From: Sodiomyces alkalinus F11
Taxonomy: Eukaryota; Ascomycota; Sordariomycetes; Glomerellales; Plectosphaerellaceae
Length of the DNA stretch: 64,000 nucleotides
Assembly (NCBI RefSeq): GCF_003711515.1
Contig: NW_021167086.1
Span: 1,387,149-1,451,148, forward strand
Direction of reading: 5' to 3'
The notes beneath the pieces are model-generated. The model was not told the DNA's origin, did no database searches, and saw only the letters and a list, made by a program, of their open reading frames with translations. Numbering within the stretch: position 1 is the stretch's first letter; the number at the start of each line of letters is the position of its first letter. Made by a program: the position numbers and the translations under genes. Of the stretch, positions 22,322 through 32,659 are shown one piece after another.

Positions 22322-24760
22322 ATACCTAGGGTTTATCGTTATGGCGGAAAAGGGGGTATTTTACGACCCCGAGAAACTTAAGGCTATAATAGAATAGGAA
22401 GCGCTAGTCTCCGCGACTAGAGTATAAAGTTTCCTTAAGCTCGCTAACTTCTATAGGATATTTATCCGCGACTTCGTAGTTATTACGGCGCTATTTACGG
22501 CCTTAATAAAGAAGAACGCCCCGTTTTACTAGGGCCCCCTATAAGAAGTAGCCTTTAAGGAGCTAAAGTAGAGGTTCTAGGAAAAGCCTTACCTATAATA
22601 ATAGTAACTTAGAAAAAAGACCTAGCTAGAAACGGATTACTCGGGGTTCGCGCTAAGTAATATATTCCTATACGAAGACGAATAAGGATATAGGTATATT
22701 ATTATATACTACTTACGCTATTTTAACCCCGCCGAGTATAATTACCCGATTCACGATAAGGAGATACTAACGATTATAGATTACTTATAGGTTTAGAAAG
22801 CCGAGCTTATAGGTAACGGCCGGTTCTAGATTTACTCTAATTATAAAACGCTCGAATACTTTATAACTAAGAGAGCCCTAAGTAAGCGTTAAAGTCGCTA
22901 AGTAGCTAAGCTCGCTTAGTACGACTTTGTATTAGAGTATAGATAAGGGGCTAATAACGTTATAGCCGATATGCTCTTATATTAAGAATAGGATATACCT
23001 AAGGATTATTCCGATATCCGAGAGTAAGGGAGGTATATTTAGATAATCCCCGATATAGCTATCTCCCCTTAGGTATACCTAGTAAAAGTAATATTACCGG
23101 AGCTAACTATAATCTTTAAAGTAAACCCCGACCTATAACAATTATAGGATAAAGCTAGGGCTATCGATAAGCGTTATTAAGGCGCCTTTACCGCCATAAT
23201 AGCGGGAGAATAGAGTTTTCCCCCTAAGCTAAAGCTTAAAATATAGATCGCCCAGTATAGAATCGACTAAGGGCGGCTAATATTTCGTAACCGCTTATAG
23301 GTGCTAAGAGATAGCGAAAACAGGGTTAGCTACCCGCTATAAGGCCGTTTTATATAAGCGATCTATAACTTAGTAGTCGGCGGACACCTAAGCAGGGATA
23401 ATACTATTATCTTAATCGCCCGTTAATTCTTCTAGCCTGGTATAAATTAAGATATTGAAAGATTTATACAGAATTATAATATATACCGAGCTGGCCACGT
23501 ATAAAGGGGTATAAAAAACGGATTACTACGCTTACTCCCTATACTAAAGCGAATCTTCTACGATATCGCGATAGACTTTATAATAGACCTACTACTTACC
23601 CGTAAAGGTAAGTATAGATACTTATAGGTAATTACCGACCGACTCTCGAAATCGGTAATACTTAAAGCGATAGATACTATAGATACCGAAGCCTATACTA
23701 AACGGTTCTTACTATACTATTACCGGTTTCACGGAATACTAAAGTCTATTATTAGCGATAAGGGGTTAAACTAGATTAGCCGCTTTTAGCGATACTTTTA
23801 TAAACTCGCGGGTATTAAATAATACCTAAGCACCGTATACTATCCGTAGACGGACGGAGGTCCTAAACGTATTAACTAAGATATTTAAGCCTACTTATAA
23901 GCGTATACCTATTACGCCTAAGACGATTAGAATACGCTATTACCGGTGATATAACTAGCCTTAAATAACCGGGTAAACTCGATAATTTAAATAAGTCTAT
24001 TCTTCTTCTAGTATAGGTACTACGCGAACCCTCTTTAAATTAATAAGACCACGCCGATTAATAAGCGTAAGGCTTCTGCGTAAAACCTACTAAGTCGCCT
24101 TAAAAAAACTACCTAGTTCGTATAAGCCGCGATAGCCGCTATATAACTACGCTAGGAGGAGTCGGTAAACCGTTAACGCTAGCCTACTAAGAGGTTCGAA
24201 AAAGATAACCTTATATAGTTAGATATCGGTAACTACTCCTCGCCACGGCTATTAAAAAGGCTTACCTAGCTCTACTATAAGTATAAAGTCACTACGGTCG
24301 TTAACTTATATATCGTAAAGCTCGATATCCTTTTATAGATCTATAACCGCTTCTACGTGGAATTATTTTAGCGAGCTGACTATAACCCCTTACCTAGGTA
24401 AACGATAATAAAGCCCTAGCCGCCGCCTATTCGTGAAAGGCTAGACGGAGAGGAAGAATAGGTAGTAGAGGAAGTCCTCTACGCCCCCAACCAAAAGCGA
24501 GGGCGCGGTAAGGTCCGTAAAGTGCTAGTACGATAAAAGGGCTATATAGAGTTAATATAAAAGCCACTTAAGAGCCCATAGGAGATATAGGCACTTAAGG
24601 AGTTTAAGAAGAAGCACGACCCTATATAGTTAAATAATAGGCCTTTATAATAGTATACGAAAAAGATATAGGCGTGAAAAAGGGCCGATATAGCGGCGAG
24701 GAGGATAAGGACCGAATACGAAATCGTATTAGGGTCGTATATCTATTCTATTTAATTTAT
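22322..24760 (+). pseudogene. gypsy-3 pol, C-terminal part (RNase H and integrase)
   Basis: Resumes the frame interrupted at 17108 with YLGFIVMAEKGV. RNase H follows at about 22.6-22.95 kb. The integrase zinc-binding region is near 23.38 kb and the catalytic core starts near 23.56 kb (DIAIDFIIDL, then GKYRYL and VITDRLSKSVIL), followed by YRFHGILKSIISDKG. The linker with KYKVTTVVN and YNRFYVELF lies at about 24.28-24.37 kb. Stops are frequent and of RIP type. I do not see a clear chromodomain, although the position after 24.37 kb would suit one. Confidence 0.8.
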
Positions 24761-24839
24761 AAATAGGAAGAAAATAAATAAAAATAACTAAGACCTAAGC
24801 CTAACAACCACGAAAACGACCTAAATAATAAAAGTAGCT

Positions 24840-26130
24840 TACTCCTCCGTAATCTTACCCTCCTCTAGCTCCTCCTCTTATAAGGCTATACCGTCCTTAG
24901 TAGTATCCGCCTACGACTCCTCTATCGGCTTAAAATAAGCCGCCGAGGAGGTCGCGCCTCCCTCGCCACTAAGGATAAAAGGAGCTACGGCCTCTTAAAG
25001 AGGAGCTAAGATAGGCGTAGCCTTAGAGGCTACCCCCTATTAACCACTCATGAGAATAGATTACTTAGTAGTATAGTCTTTATATATATATACGCCGTAT
25101 TTAATAGCGTGGTGGATATCCTGGCGGATCGCACTAAGGTTATTACCCCTATTCTTTATCTTATCGACTATATTCTTAAGGGTCTTATCTAGGTTAGATA
25201 AGAATAAGGCGATATTATTTAGAGCTTATAGTAAACCCGCCTAAACAACACGGTCGGCGGCGGTAGCGGGAGGCGATAGGGCAGGCGTAAGAGCGGTAAT
25301 AAGAGCGGGAGCGGCGGCAGAAGTAAGCGCGATAATAGGAGCGGAGGGCTATAAAGGACCGGCGATATTCTTACCCGACTTAGCCTAACTAAGGGTAACT
25401 TAGAAACGGCTATAGGTATCTTAGAACTAGGGGAGGTTCTATATAAGGCGTTAGCACGGAATTTATAGAGTAAAGAAGGCGCGAACTTATAGTATCGTTA
25501 TCGGCGTCTTTATATATAGTATAAGCGGTATTCTATAAAGCGTTAGCGGTGTTATAGGCAGCGGGCGTGAGCTATATCGCTTATTAGTCGCGGTTACTAT
25601 ATACATAACCGGCATACCTACCTCGTAACACTTATAAGTACGGTATAAGTACTTATAGTATTTAGCGTTAGCTCTAGCCGCGCTATGGCCCGACTAGTAA
25701 TAATACTTAATACTATATTTCTATTTATACTACCGGGTAGCGTACTACGCGTAGGAGGCGAGATAATAGGGGCCTAGCGGGTTCTTAGGGGTATATCGCT
25801 TCTTAGCCGGGGGGGGAGTTAGAGTCTACTTATCGTTAGTTACAGCCGACCTTATAACCCGTAGTAATAAAGGCCGCGAACCTATATCGTTATCACTATT
25901 ACTCTTATAAGGGCGCTTACTAGGTAAGGCGAAGTTAGATATCTACTAATAGTTAGCTACGGCACGGAACTATAGGCGGGGGGCGTACTAACTTATACTA
26001 AGAAGAATATAAGTAGCTTAAGTAATAAGCTATTACTCGGCGACGTTAATTATACTCTTACCGGACCTATAAGATATCTCGGGGTTACTTACGATATAGA
26101 AAAGAAATAATTAAAAGAAATAAAATTAGG
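24840..26130 (-). pseudogene. Opposite-strand ORF in gypsy-3, RIP-broken
   Basis: Between integrase and the 3' LTR the minus strand carries a long coding-like frame. Near 25.78 kb it reads PPPAKKRYTPKNPLGPYYL, and near 25.65 kb YYKYLYRTYKCYEVGMPV, with TAG in places that suit Trp and Gln. Towards its C-terminus it becomes Ala/Pro-rich (25.2-25.4 kb). I do not recognise the family. It is convergent to gypsy-3 pol, in the same relative place as the extra ORFs of gypsy-1 and gypsy-2/4. It is inferred to be an element accessory gene. Confidence 0.5.
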
Positions 26131-26512
26131 AAAAATAGAAGCTATAAAAGAGGAAGAAAATAGTAAAAACCGAAGAGGAGTAGGAGGTCTATTTTACGAC
26201 CTTTCCTACGCTATTTAAGTAGAAGGAATAACCCCCGGTTATATAATCGGCAGGCACGTCGTTTATAATAAGCACGCGCGCCGGCGAGGAACTCGCGATA
26301 GCACTACTATACAAGACCTCCGTTATACTATCTTAGCTTTAAAAGCATCTTAGCTCCTACGGATTACCTCCCTTTAAAGGAGCCTTTAATAGAATCGAAT
26401 AAAGAAGGCCATTTTCAGATTACACGCAAAGTGGCCAGGGATAATATAAGGTCATGACCGCGCGACTATAATATAATGGCGACCTCGCCGCCTCCGGTCC
26501 GGGGGGGGGGTA

Positions 26513-26635
26513 TATTACGGGCTATAGCCTGCGGAATAGTCTCCGGCAGCGGCCGGGACTAAGAAGCATAGACCCTCTAGTAAGGCCCGTGCGATCCTAT
26601 ATATACTTAGCCGTCTATATACCGCGCAGACTTTT
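26513..26635 (+). repeat. gypsy-3 3' LTR (123 bp)
   Basis: Partner of 14387-14509. Preceded by a G run (26501-26510) that could be the remnant of a purine-rich primer site. Confidence 0.85.
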
Positions 26636-26649
26636 TACTTCCTCTGCCT

Positions 26650-27110
26650 ATACCCTTAGGGTTTACCTTAGCCCCCGCGGGGGTTAGCTTTATAGGTAAC
26701 GATATATTTAGCAATAGTAATAGTACTACGTAACCTTAAGGCTTTATACCGTAAGGTCTTTAAGGTCCCCCGGACCCTTATAAAGTGCCCGATAATAACA
26801 ATATAGTGCTAACCTTATTAGTAAAGAAGAATAAGGGGAAGAAGGTTTTAACGCCCTTAAGTCCTTTATTAGGGAAGAAAAAGAAAACGTAGTAGAAGGC
26901 GAAAACGCCTTTATCTTTTTATAGTCCTTTAATGCTATCCGCGGGTAATAAGTAAAAGGGCATAATAGCGGCTACCACGAGGCGGAGCTAGGTATATATA
27001 GAGGACAATAATAATATGGTAGTTAGGCGAGTGCTAACCCCTTTAGACCATAAGTTAATAGGGTTTAAGGATACCCTAAAAGGGCCGTGATGGTATATAT
27101 AGAGGTATAG
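26650..27110 (+). pseudogene. Second copy of the Lys-rich ORF (no 21-aa repeats)
   Basis: Plus-strand homologue of 2170-2560. Shared features in order are a Phe-Asn segment (DIFSNSN against DLFADNN), GPPDPYKVP against GPLNPYNIP, a Lys-rich block (KKNKGKK, GKKKKT) and VYIEDN against VYIEEN. The 21-residue repeats are absent, and homology ends before a short unrelated stretch. The left side is cut by the gypsy-3 LTR. It points towards the chromodomain end of gypsy-4, as the first copy does relative to gypsy-2. Confidence 0.55.
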
Positions 27111-27488
27111 TTAATTTTCTTTTCTCTTTAGGTTTTTTACTAGCCTTCGGGTTAGGTTTTTCCTTTTTTTTTAACTAGCTTTAGAGTATTCCAATCGTAA
27201 CTCTCATAATCCTAACTATAATCTAGTATAATATATTATCTTAATCGTGATATTCGTAAAGGGGAGGGATAAGGTGGAAAGGATAGGGATTATGCCCGGT
27301 TAGTATATTCGAGGTTCCGATTAATATAGGTGGATATACGGTTTTAGATGTAAGCGGGCGGTTAGCGTTACTACTTTAAAAAGGATATATTCTATAGTGC
27401 CGATAAAGAGAGAAAAAGGGAAGAGAAAGACCCCTATATTATGTTCATAGGGTCCCCTATAAGAATAGTTTATAGACCTATTTAGGTC
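27111..27488. other. RIP-degraded spacer
   Basis: No gene seen. It lies between the Lys-rich ORF remnant and the 358 bp repeat, probably gypsy-4 3' untranslated sequence. T-rich near 27.12-27.17 kb. Confidence 0.5.
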
Positions 27489-27492
27489 CTAG

Positions 27493-27850
27493 TATAACTA
27501 AATAAAGACGTAGTAGCACCAGATCGTCAAGACAAAGATCAGATAAAGAGGTTAGTCCAGTAAAACCACGATACATGACCAAAACATAACCCATAGTACT
27601 ATAACCTTTAGCGAAGAAGTAGATCGGTAGTCACTATTCTGATCAGGGCAACGTAAGTTAAACTGGAAAGATGCCTCAAACGTAGAATAAGCAATTATAA
27701 AAGAGGATAATAATTAAACAATAATCCCTCGATAGGGATATCCGGAGCCTGTCCTTAATATATATAAGGGAGGTAGATCCAGTAGCCTTAAAAAGGGGGT
27801 CATATGGCCGGCTATTAGAACCACTCCAAAACCGTATCTGCGCGGTTATA
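27493..27850. repeat. 358 bp repeat, copy 1 (probable solo LTR), CTAG target duplication
   Basis: Identical in length to 50512-50869 and similar throughout. Ends are TATAAC...GTTATA. It is flanked by CTAG at 27489-27492 and 27851-27854. The rightmost 15 bases, reverse-complemented, equal the first 15 of the 244 bp LTRs at 28457 and 32120, so it is probably a solo LTR of a related family, lying on the minus strand. No coding sequence. Confidence 0.8.
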
Positions 27851-27854
27851 CTAG

Positions 27855-28452
27855 TAAGTCTCACCTTAAAATGGGCGTCGATAAGGTTATCGGGGATATT
27901 CCGCTTCGGCTCCTAGGTATTCTCCTTATCGCTATACCCTGCCTATTTAATTAGGTATTAGCGCTGTTTACCCTAATAGCGATAGTCTAGGATAGTTTCG
28001 ACCTTATACTTATCCGAGTCTAGTTCGACGTTAACCACGGGTAGTTCCGGCTATACCCTATTATAGGACCTTTATAGCTCTAGCAGGGAGATAGGGAAAA
28101 TATTATAAATTCTTATACCCTTTAGTAGCACTAATTAGTAAGTAAGGCTATATATACTAACGATTTTAGTTACCTTATACGGGCCGATAAACTTATCGCT
28201 AAACTTTTCAAGGTCTTTTCTATCGGATATTCTTCGTGGATAGTAAGATATACTCGTCTACTTTAAACCTCCGCTAGGTATAACCGTTATTATAGTACCG
28301 TTCGTAGGAGACCTACGCCCTCTTAATAAGGTCCGAGATAGATTAGTGCTAGGCTATAAGGTATTCCGCCCGGGTCTTGGCTTTAGCGGCGTAGACCTCG
28401 CCTACTCTTAGGAGCTATACTTTGTTAGGACCTTAGGGGTTATAGCCTATTA
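27855..28452 (-). pseudogene. gypsy-4 pol, integrase C-terminus and chromodomain
   Basis: The minus strand continues the integrase from 39.07 kb after removal of two inserts: GYNP-stop-GPNKV near 28.43 kb, VYAAKAKTRAEYL near 28.38 kb, FKVDEYILL, then DKFIGPYKV and a block ending GIRIYNIF. A chromodomain near 27.92-27.96 kb reads YLIK-stop-AGYSDKEN; the stop replaces the Trp after Lys. The family match is to gypsy-2. Confidence 0.8.
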
Positions 28453-28456
28453 ATAT

Positions 28457-28700
28457 TATAACCGCGCAGATGGGTTATTAGGGTCAGGATAACTAATCAG
28501 ATCGGCCGCACGTTTTCTGACTAATCAGGTCAGGGGACCAAACCGGTTAATCGGGTTAAATGAGTGTATATAACCGACCGGATTATATAAGGAGCGTTTT
28601 ATCCGATCTTCCTATATCTAGATTCGAATACTATTATCTATTATAATTTATATTATCTAGACGATCTAGTTTTATACTATTACGGCCCTGCCTAGTTATA
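28457..28700 (+). repeat. 5' LTR of the 3.9 kb element (244 bp)
   Basis: Partner of 32120-32363, same length, with mainly transition differences. Confidence 0.85.
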
Positions 28701-29139
28701 ATATAGTGCTCGGAGGCAGATTCCTTCGGTATTCTGGAAGCTCTTATTAATCTAATTAGGGTAACCAGGGTACTTAAGAGTAGTTCCGGCCTACTTAAAC
28801 GGACTATTCGTTAATTATAGTTACTATTAATATACGCGTTAGACTATCGTAATACCTATTATCTAGGGGCTATACCGATTAGATAGACCTTTTTCTAACC
28901 TTCTTTTAACCTTCTTTAAGACCTTAAGACCGATATTATTACCTATCATTATATCGCCGGGATACTCTTTTAGTCTAAATACTGCTTTAACCACAATACG
29001 ATATAGATTCGACCGATTAGAGATTAGGTTAGGGCGTTATAAGCCTAAAAACCACTACGGATTCGACACGGGTATGGAAGAGTCGCCTCGGTTAGGGCGT
29101 TACGTGCCTAAAAACCGCGATACTGTTTTTATTATTTAG

Positions 29140-30850
29140 ATTTTATTACTTCGTCTTCTGCCTCGGGCTAGGATTCTACGCCTTTACCCTCCTCTTTACG
29201 ATAAGACTTTACGTCTTTGCCCTCTCCCTCTCTCTCGCCCTAGGACTTTAGTCTCCTTTAGAGTCTCTTCGTTAATAGCTTTATTAATAGCTTTAGTAAT
29301 AGCTTCGTTAATAGCTTCGTTAATAGCTTTAGCTTAAGAGTGCTACGCGTGTGGACTACCCTAGTTCGGGTAATAAGCCTATTCGTAATAAGCCTAGTCT
29401 TCCCTTTTCTTCGTCCTCTTTTACACCCCCTTCTTCTCCGCCGCCCTCTTTTACCTTTTCCCCTTCTACGCCTCTACCTATATTACCTTTAGATTAGTCT
29501 AATTAGGGTAATATAGGCACCGAAAAGATCCCCTCGCGCGTTATTCCTCCGCCTACTTATACGATTACCGACCTAACTCCTCTATTAACGCCGCCGGTAA
29601 CTACTATAAGCCTCGCCTATTAAGATACCGAAAAGAAGAATAGTCCCTCGCGTTTTAATTAGTTTAATTAGGGTAATACAGGCACCGAAAAGATTCCCTC
29701 GCGTATTATTCCTCCTTTATATCCTCCTCTCCCTCGCCTTACTTTTACTCCTATCACGACTATAGCCTTAACTCCTCCGCTTACGACTACGGCTCCGACT
29801 CTTATTCTAACTCCTATTCTAACCCCTAATATAGTTCTAACCGAAGTCCTAAAGACTCTAAGGGAGTCCTTACTACCCCTTACCCTTATTACTATCGTCG
29901 TGAAGGAAAACCTATCGCCGCTAAAGCCGTACTCCCGATATACCCTATAATTTAATAGCACGTATATCTACTGGTTCCTTAAGAAGTACGTCGACTACGC
30001 TATGATATACCGCTTTAAGGAAGAGAAGCTTTAATACCTGCCTCTATTTTCGGATAGTAGTATACGCCTTATCGTGGAATGGATCGTGGAAGAGGTAGAA
30101 AGATATACTACCGGTTCCTAGGAAGACCTCGTCACGAAGCTAAAATCCAAGTATCGTTACCTAGATCCTAAATATAAATAAGACTTCTCTGCCTAGGTTT
30201 AAGCTTTTCGGGTTCCGAATTCGGTGAAGACGGGTCCGTAGGTCCGTAAACTACTCTAGAAGATCACGATCTAGAAGGCTAGGGCTATAAGAGTAGATAG
30301 ATACTTTCCTAAGGATACCGAGCTATATAGGCTTCTTTATAGTATCCTTAACAGGAAGATTATATTCTATATAGCGGAGTAAATAGGTATTCGGCCGAGG
30401 GATCTAAGGAAGTAGGGCTATAAGGTCCTAGCTAGATACCTTCGGGAATAGTATAAGGATATCTAGGTAGCAGGCTATGGTAAAGGCGTAGAACGCCTTA
30501 GTTAGAGTAACGAAGAGAACCGTTAACGTCCGCCGCGAAAAAAGATACCGCTACGCTATTTATCGCGAAGTCTATCCCCGCGAGAGTCTTTACGGGAGGA
30601 ATAGTAACGTCCTAGTTAGGGTAATAAAGGGAGCCGTTCGCTATAAGGCTTACTATAAAGTATACCGCGAGAAAGTCCGCCGTCGTGGGTATAGCCTTAA
30701 AGGAAGAAAAGCTAAGAGAGCCGAAGACCGCCCCGCCACGGGTATAAAGATCTAGGGATTTCGCCTAGATACGATATATAGGGCGTAGAAAAGATTATTA
30801 ATCTACGGTACTACCCGAGGGCTATTACTAATACCCTAATAGCGCTATAA
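29140..30850 (+). pseudogene. Gag-like ORF of the 3.9 kb element, RIP-broken
   Basis: I do not recognise the exact family. The plus strand shows a Ser/Pro/Thr-rich N-terminal part with a 12 bp repeat (Asn-Ser-Phe units, 29270-29330), then a capsid-like region from about 29.9 kb: YIYWFLKKYVDYAM, EDLVTKLKSKYRYLDPKYK and YRLLYSILNRKIIFYIAE. It ends in a basic Arg/Lys tail (about 30.5-30.75 kb). Stops replace probable Gln and Trp. No zinc knuckle was found. In a non-autonomous element such a protein could package RNA while an autonomous partner supplies the enzymes; this is inference. Confidence 0.5.
29498..29715 (+). repeat. Duplicated ~58 bp segment in the gag-like ORF
   Basis: The segment taattagggtaatayaggca followed by a ccgaaaagatyccctcgcg block occurs near 29498-29555 and again near 29658-29715, 160 bp apart, in the same frame. 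Confidence 0.8.
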
Positions 30851-31670
30851 AGGTATTCCTTAGTTATTTTCCTTATATATCCTAACTCTATCTTATTCCT
30901 GCTTTTCCTACTAACCCATTTTTCCCCTCCCTTTACCTTATCCCTTTATTTTTCTACTTCCCTACGTTTTCTATAGTTTAATTAGGGTAACCTACGTGTT
31001 TTTAAGCGTAAAAGTCTTATATAGAGCCTAGGGCCGCGTTTTTAATTCCTAACAGGGGCCGTATTCTAGCCGTGGTTATAAGGATTTTAGACTTCTATAC
31101 TAGGGCCGGGATTCACGCCTATAGACTTTAGTACTAAGGCCGTATCTTCACGATCTACTTTATATTAGTTTAATTAGAAGAAGTAGTATCTGCCTACCTA
31201 TTTATTTTTATTATCTTATATTATTTTATTTTATTATTAAAAGCTAACCCGCGGGGACCGCGCGCCTAGCTTTAGGGCCGAGGATAAAGGAGAGAGTGCG
31301 AGGCACTCCCGATAATACCCCGCCCAATGTTTTAGCCTTTCTTTTTATCTCTTTAGCTATCGCTCGTTTCTTTTTACTTCTATTAGCCTAATTAGAACGA
31401 GTGCTATTAAATAAGCCCGTTTTTAAACTTTCTAGGCCGTTAGTTATTTAGTTATTTATACTCTTATTCGTGGTCTTAATTCTCTGCCTATATCTTTACC
31501 CCTCTCTTTCTTAGCCCTCTTTGTTTTAGCCTTCCCGTTTTTACACCGTTTTTACACGCCTTATTCCTATACGCCTCCGTGGTCTACGGTGTTATTCCCG
31601 ATTTCCTACGTCTTCTGTTTTCTATTCTTCTATCTTTATTATTCTGGTCGAGGGAGCCCTAAGCCGTCTA

Positions 31671-31735
31671 TTCTATTCTTCCTCTTCCTATTCTTCCTCT
31701 TCCTATTCTTCCTCTTCCTATTCTTTTAGTTATTC
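31671..31735 (+). repeat. CT-rich 15-18 bp tandem repeat
   Basis: Repeated ttcttcctcttccta units ahead of the open stretch at 31774. Not obviously coding. Confidence 0.8.
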
Positions 31736-31773
31736 TTTCGGTTTCGATAATTCCTTCGAGTTCTACTTCTGCT

Positions 31774-32004
31774 ATGATATATAACGGGAACCACGCGCTA
31801 AGGATACCGCTACCGCTACTACGTTATATAGAGACCGNNNNNNNNNNCCCCCTTTTTACGGAAGCAGTGCTATATCCGCCTTTGAACCGTTATATAAAGG
31901 AAGACTGCGTAGGATTAGTTCCACGGCTTTTACGACCTTATAGAAGAACTGCCACGTATAGAGGAGGCGATTATAAGAGCTATGACTGCTTAGAGGAGCC
32001 CTGA
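31774..32004 (+). CDS. Open 76-codon stretch in the 3.9 kb element, unidentified
   Basis: An ATG-started frame with no stops, which is unusual in this RIP-mutated context, crossed by a 10 N gap at 31838-31847. It is rich in Arg, Leu and Tyr with no recognisable domain. It lies just before the right LTR. It may be a remnant second ORF or simply a chance frame; expression is doubtful. Confidence 0.25.
   Translation: MIYNGNHALRIPLPLLRYIETXXXXPLFTEAVLYPPLNRYIKEDCVGLVPRLLRPYRRTATYRGGDYKSYDCLEEP
31838..31847. other. Assembly gap (10 N)
   Basis: Run of ten N. Confidence 1.
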
Positions 32005-32119
32005 TTAGGGTAATAAAGGTATTATTTATACTGGATTATTATTTGTGCTGGATCTACGCGTTATTGTTTTTAGAATTATCGTAGTCTTAAGGGCGAGGCG
32101 ACGATAATTAGGGCCGTAT

Positions 32120-32363
32120 TATAACCGCGCAGATCGGTTATTAGAGTCAGGATAACTAATTAGGTCGGCCGCACATTCTCTAACTAATCAGGTTAGGGGA
32201 CTAAACCGGTTAATCGGGTTAAATAAGTGCACGTGACCGACCGGATTATATAAGGAGCGTTTTATCCGATCTTCCTGTATCTAGATTCGAACACTATTAT
32301 CTATTATAATTCATAGTATCTAGACGATCCAGTTTTATGCTACTATGGCCCTGCTTAGTTATA
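32120..32363 (+). repeat. 3' LTR of the 3.9 kb element (244 bp)
   Basis: Partner of 28457-28700; ends ...AGTTATA followed by ATAT. Confidence 0.85.
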
Positions 32364-32659
32364 ATATATTGGATAGAGTATAACGTATTATAGAGTATTA
32401 CGCTATATTATTAACGCTAACGATTAATCCACTTTTTTATATATTTATCGACCACGGGCGCGTAATAAGAGTAAAATCGATATAACTATCGGGATAGAGA
32501 TTATAACTACTACTTCCCCCCCGGGATACTATCGTAGCGGGGCCGTAACGCTAGCGCTACGGTATAGCCGGAAGAGTCGTGGGATAGCGTCGCCCCGACC
32601 TTAATTATACAGAACTCGTAATAGACCCACTTTTCGTAATACGAGCGCTCCCCCCCCCC

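Larger units (their letters stand above)
14387..26635 (+). mobile_element. gypsy-3: Ty3/gypsy element carrying a nested LTR element
   Basis: Direct repeats 14387-14509 and 26513-26635 (123 bp, no indels) flank a plus-strand element of 12.2 kb, or about 7.0 kb without the 5.2 kb insert at 17109-22316. The order is LTR, gag, protease, RT, (insert), RNase H, integrase, C-terminal linker, an opposite-strand ORF, LTR. All ORFs carry many RIP-type stops. The LTR is short for a gypsy element. It separates gypsy-2 from the Lys-rich remnant at 26.65 kb. A target duplication was not evident. Confidence 0.85.
28457..32363 (+). mobile_element. 3.9 kb LTR element with one gag-like ORF, ATAT target duplication
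   Basis: LTRs 28457-28700 and 32120-32363 are both 244 bp, with termini TATAACC...AGTTATA. ATAT flanks it at 28453-28456 and 32364-32367. It sits inside the gypsy-4 integrase; removing it leaves the host frame open. The interior has one plus-strand gag-like ORF and no RT or integrase that I can see, so it is probably non-autonomous. A 10 N gap lies at 31838-31847. Confidence 0.8.

Noticed and set aside
27676..27864. Minus-strand open frame in the 358 bp repeat
   Set aside because: It crosses the repeat end and target duplication, and is not supported as coding in the second copy.
29270..29330. Possible CRISPR-like array (regular short repeats)
   Set aside because: These are contiguous 12 bp coding repeats without spacers in a eukaryotic genome.
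29668..29961. Open minus-strand frame of 97 codons in the 3.9 kb element
   Set aside because: It is the complement of the Ser/Pro/Thr-rich part of the plus-strand gag-like ORF. Its Val/Gly/Arg-rich composition fits a shadow frame.
32270..32300. tRNA-like string attcgaac in the 244 bp LTR
   Set aside because: It resembles a T-loop, but no acceptor, D or anticodon stems can be drawn around it, and it recurs in the partner LTR.
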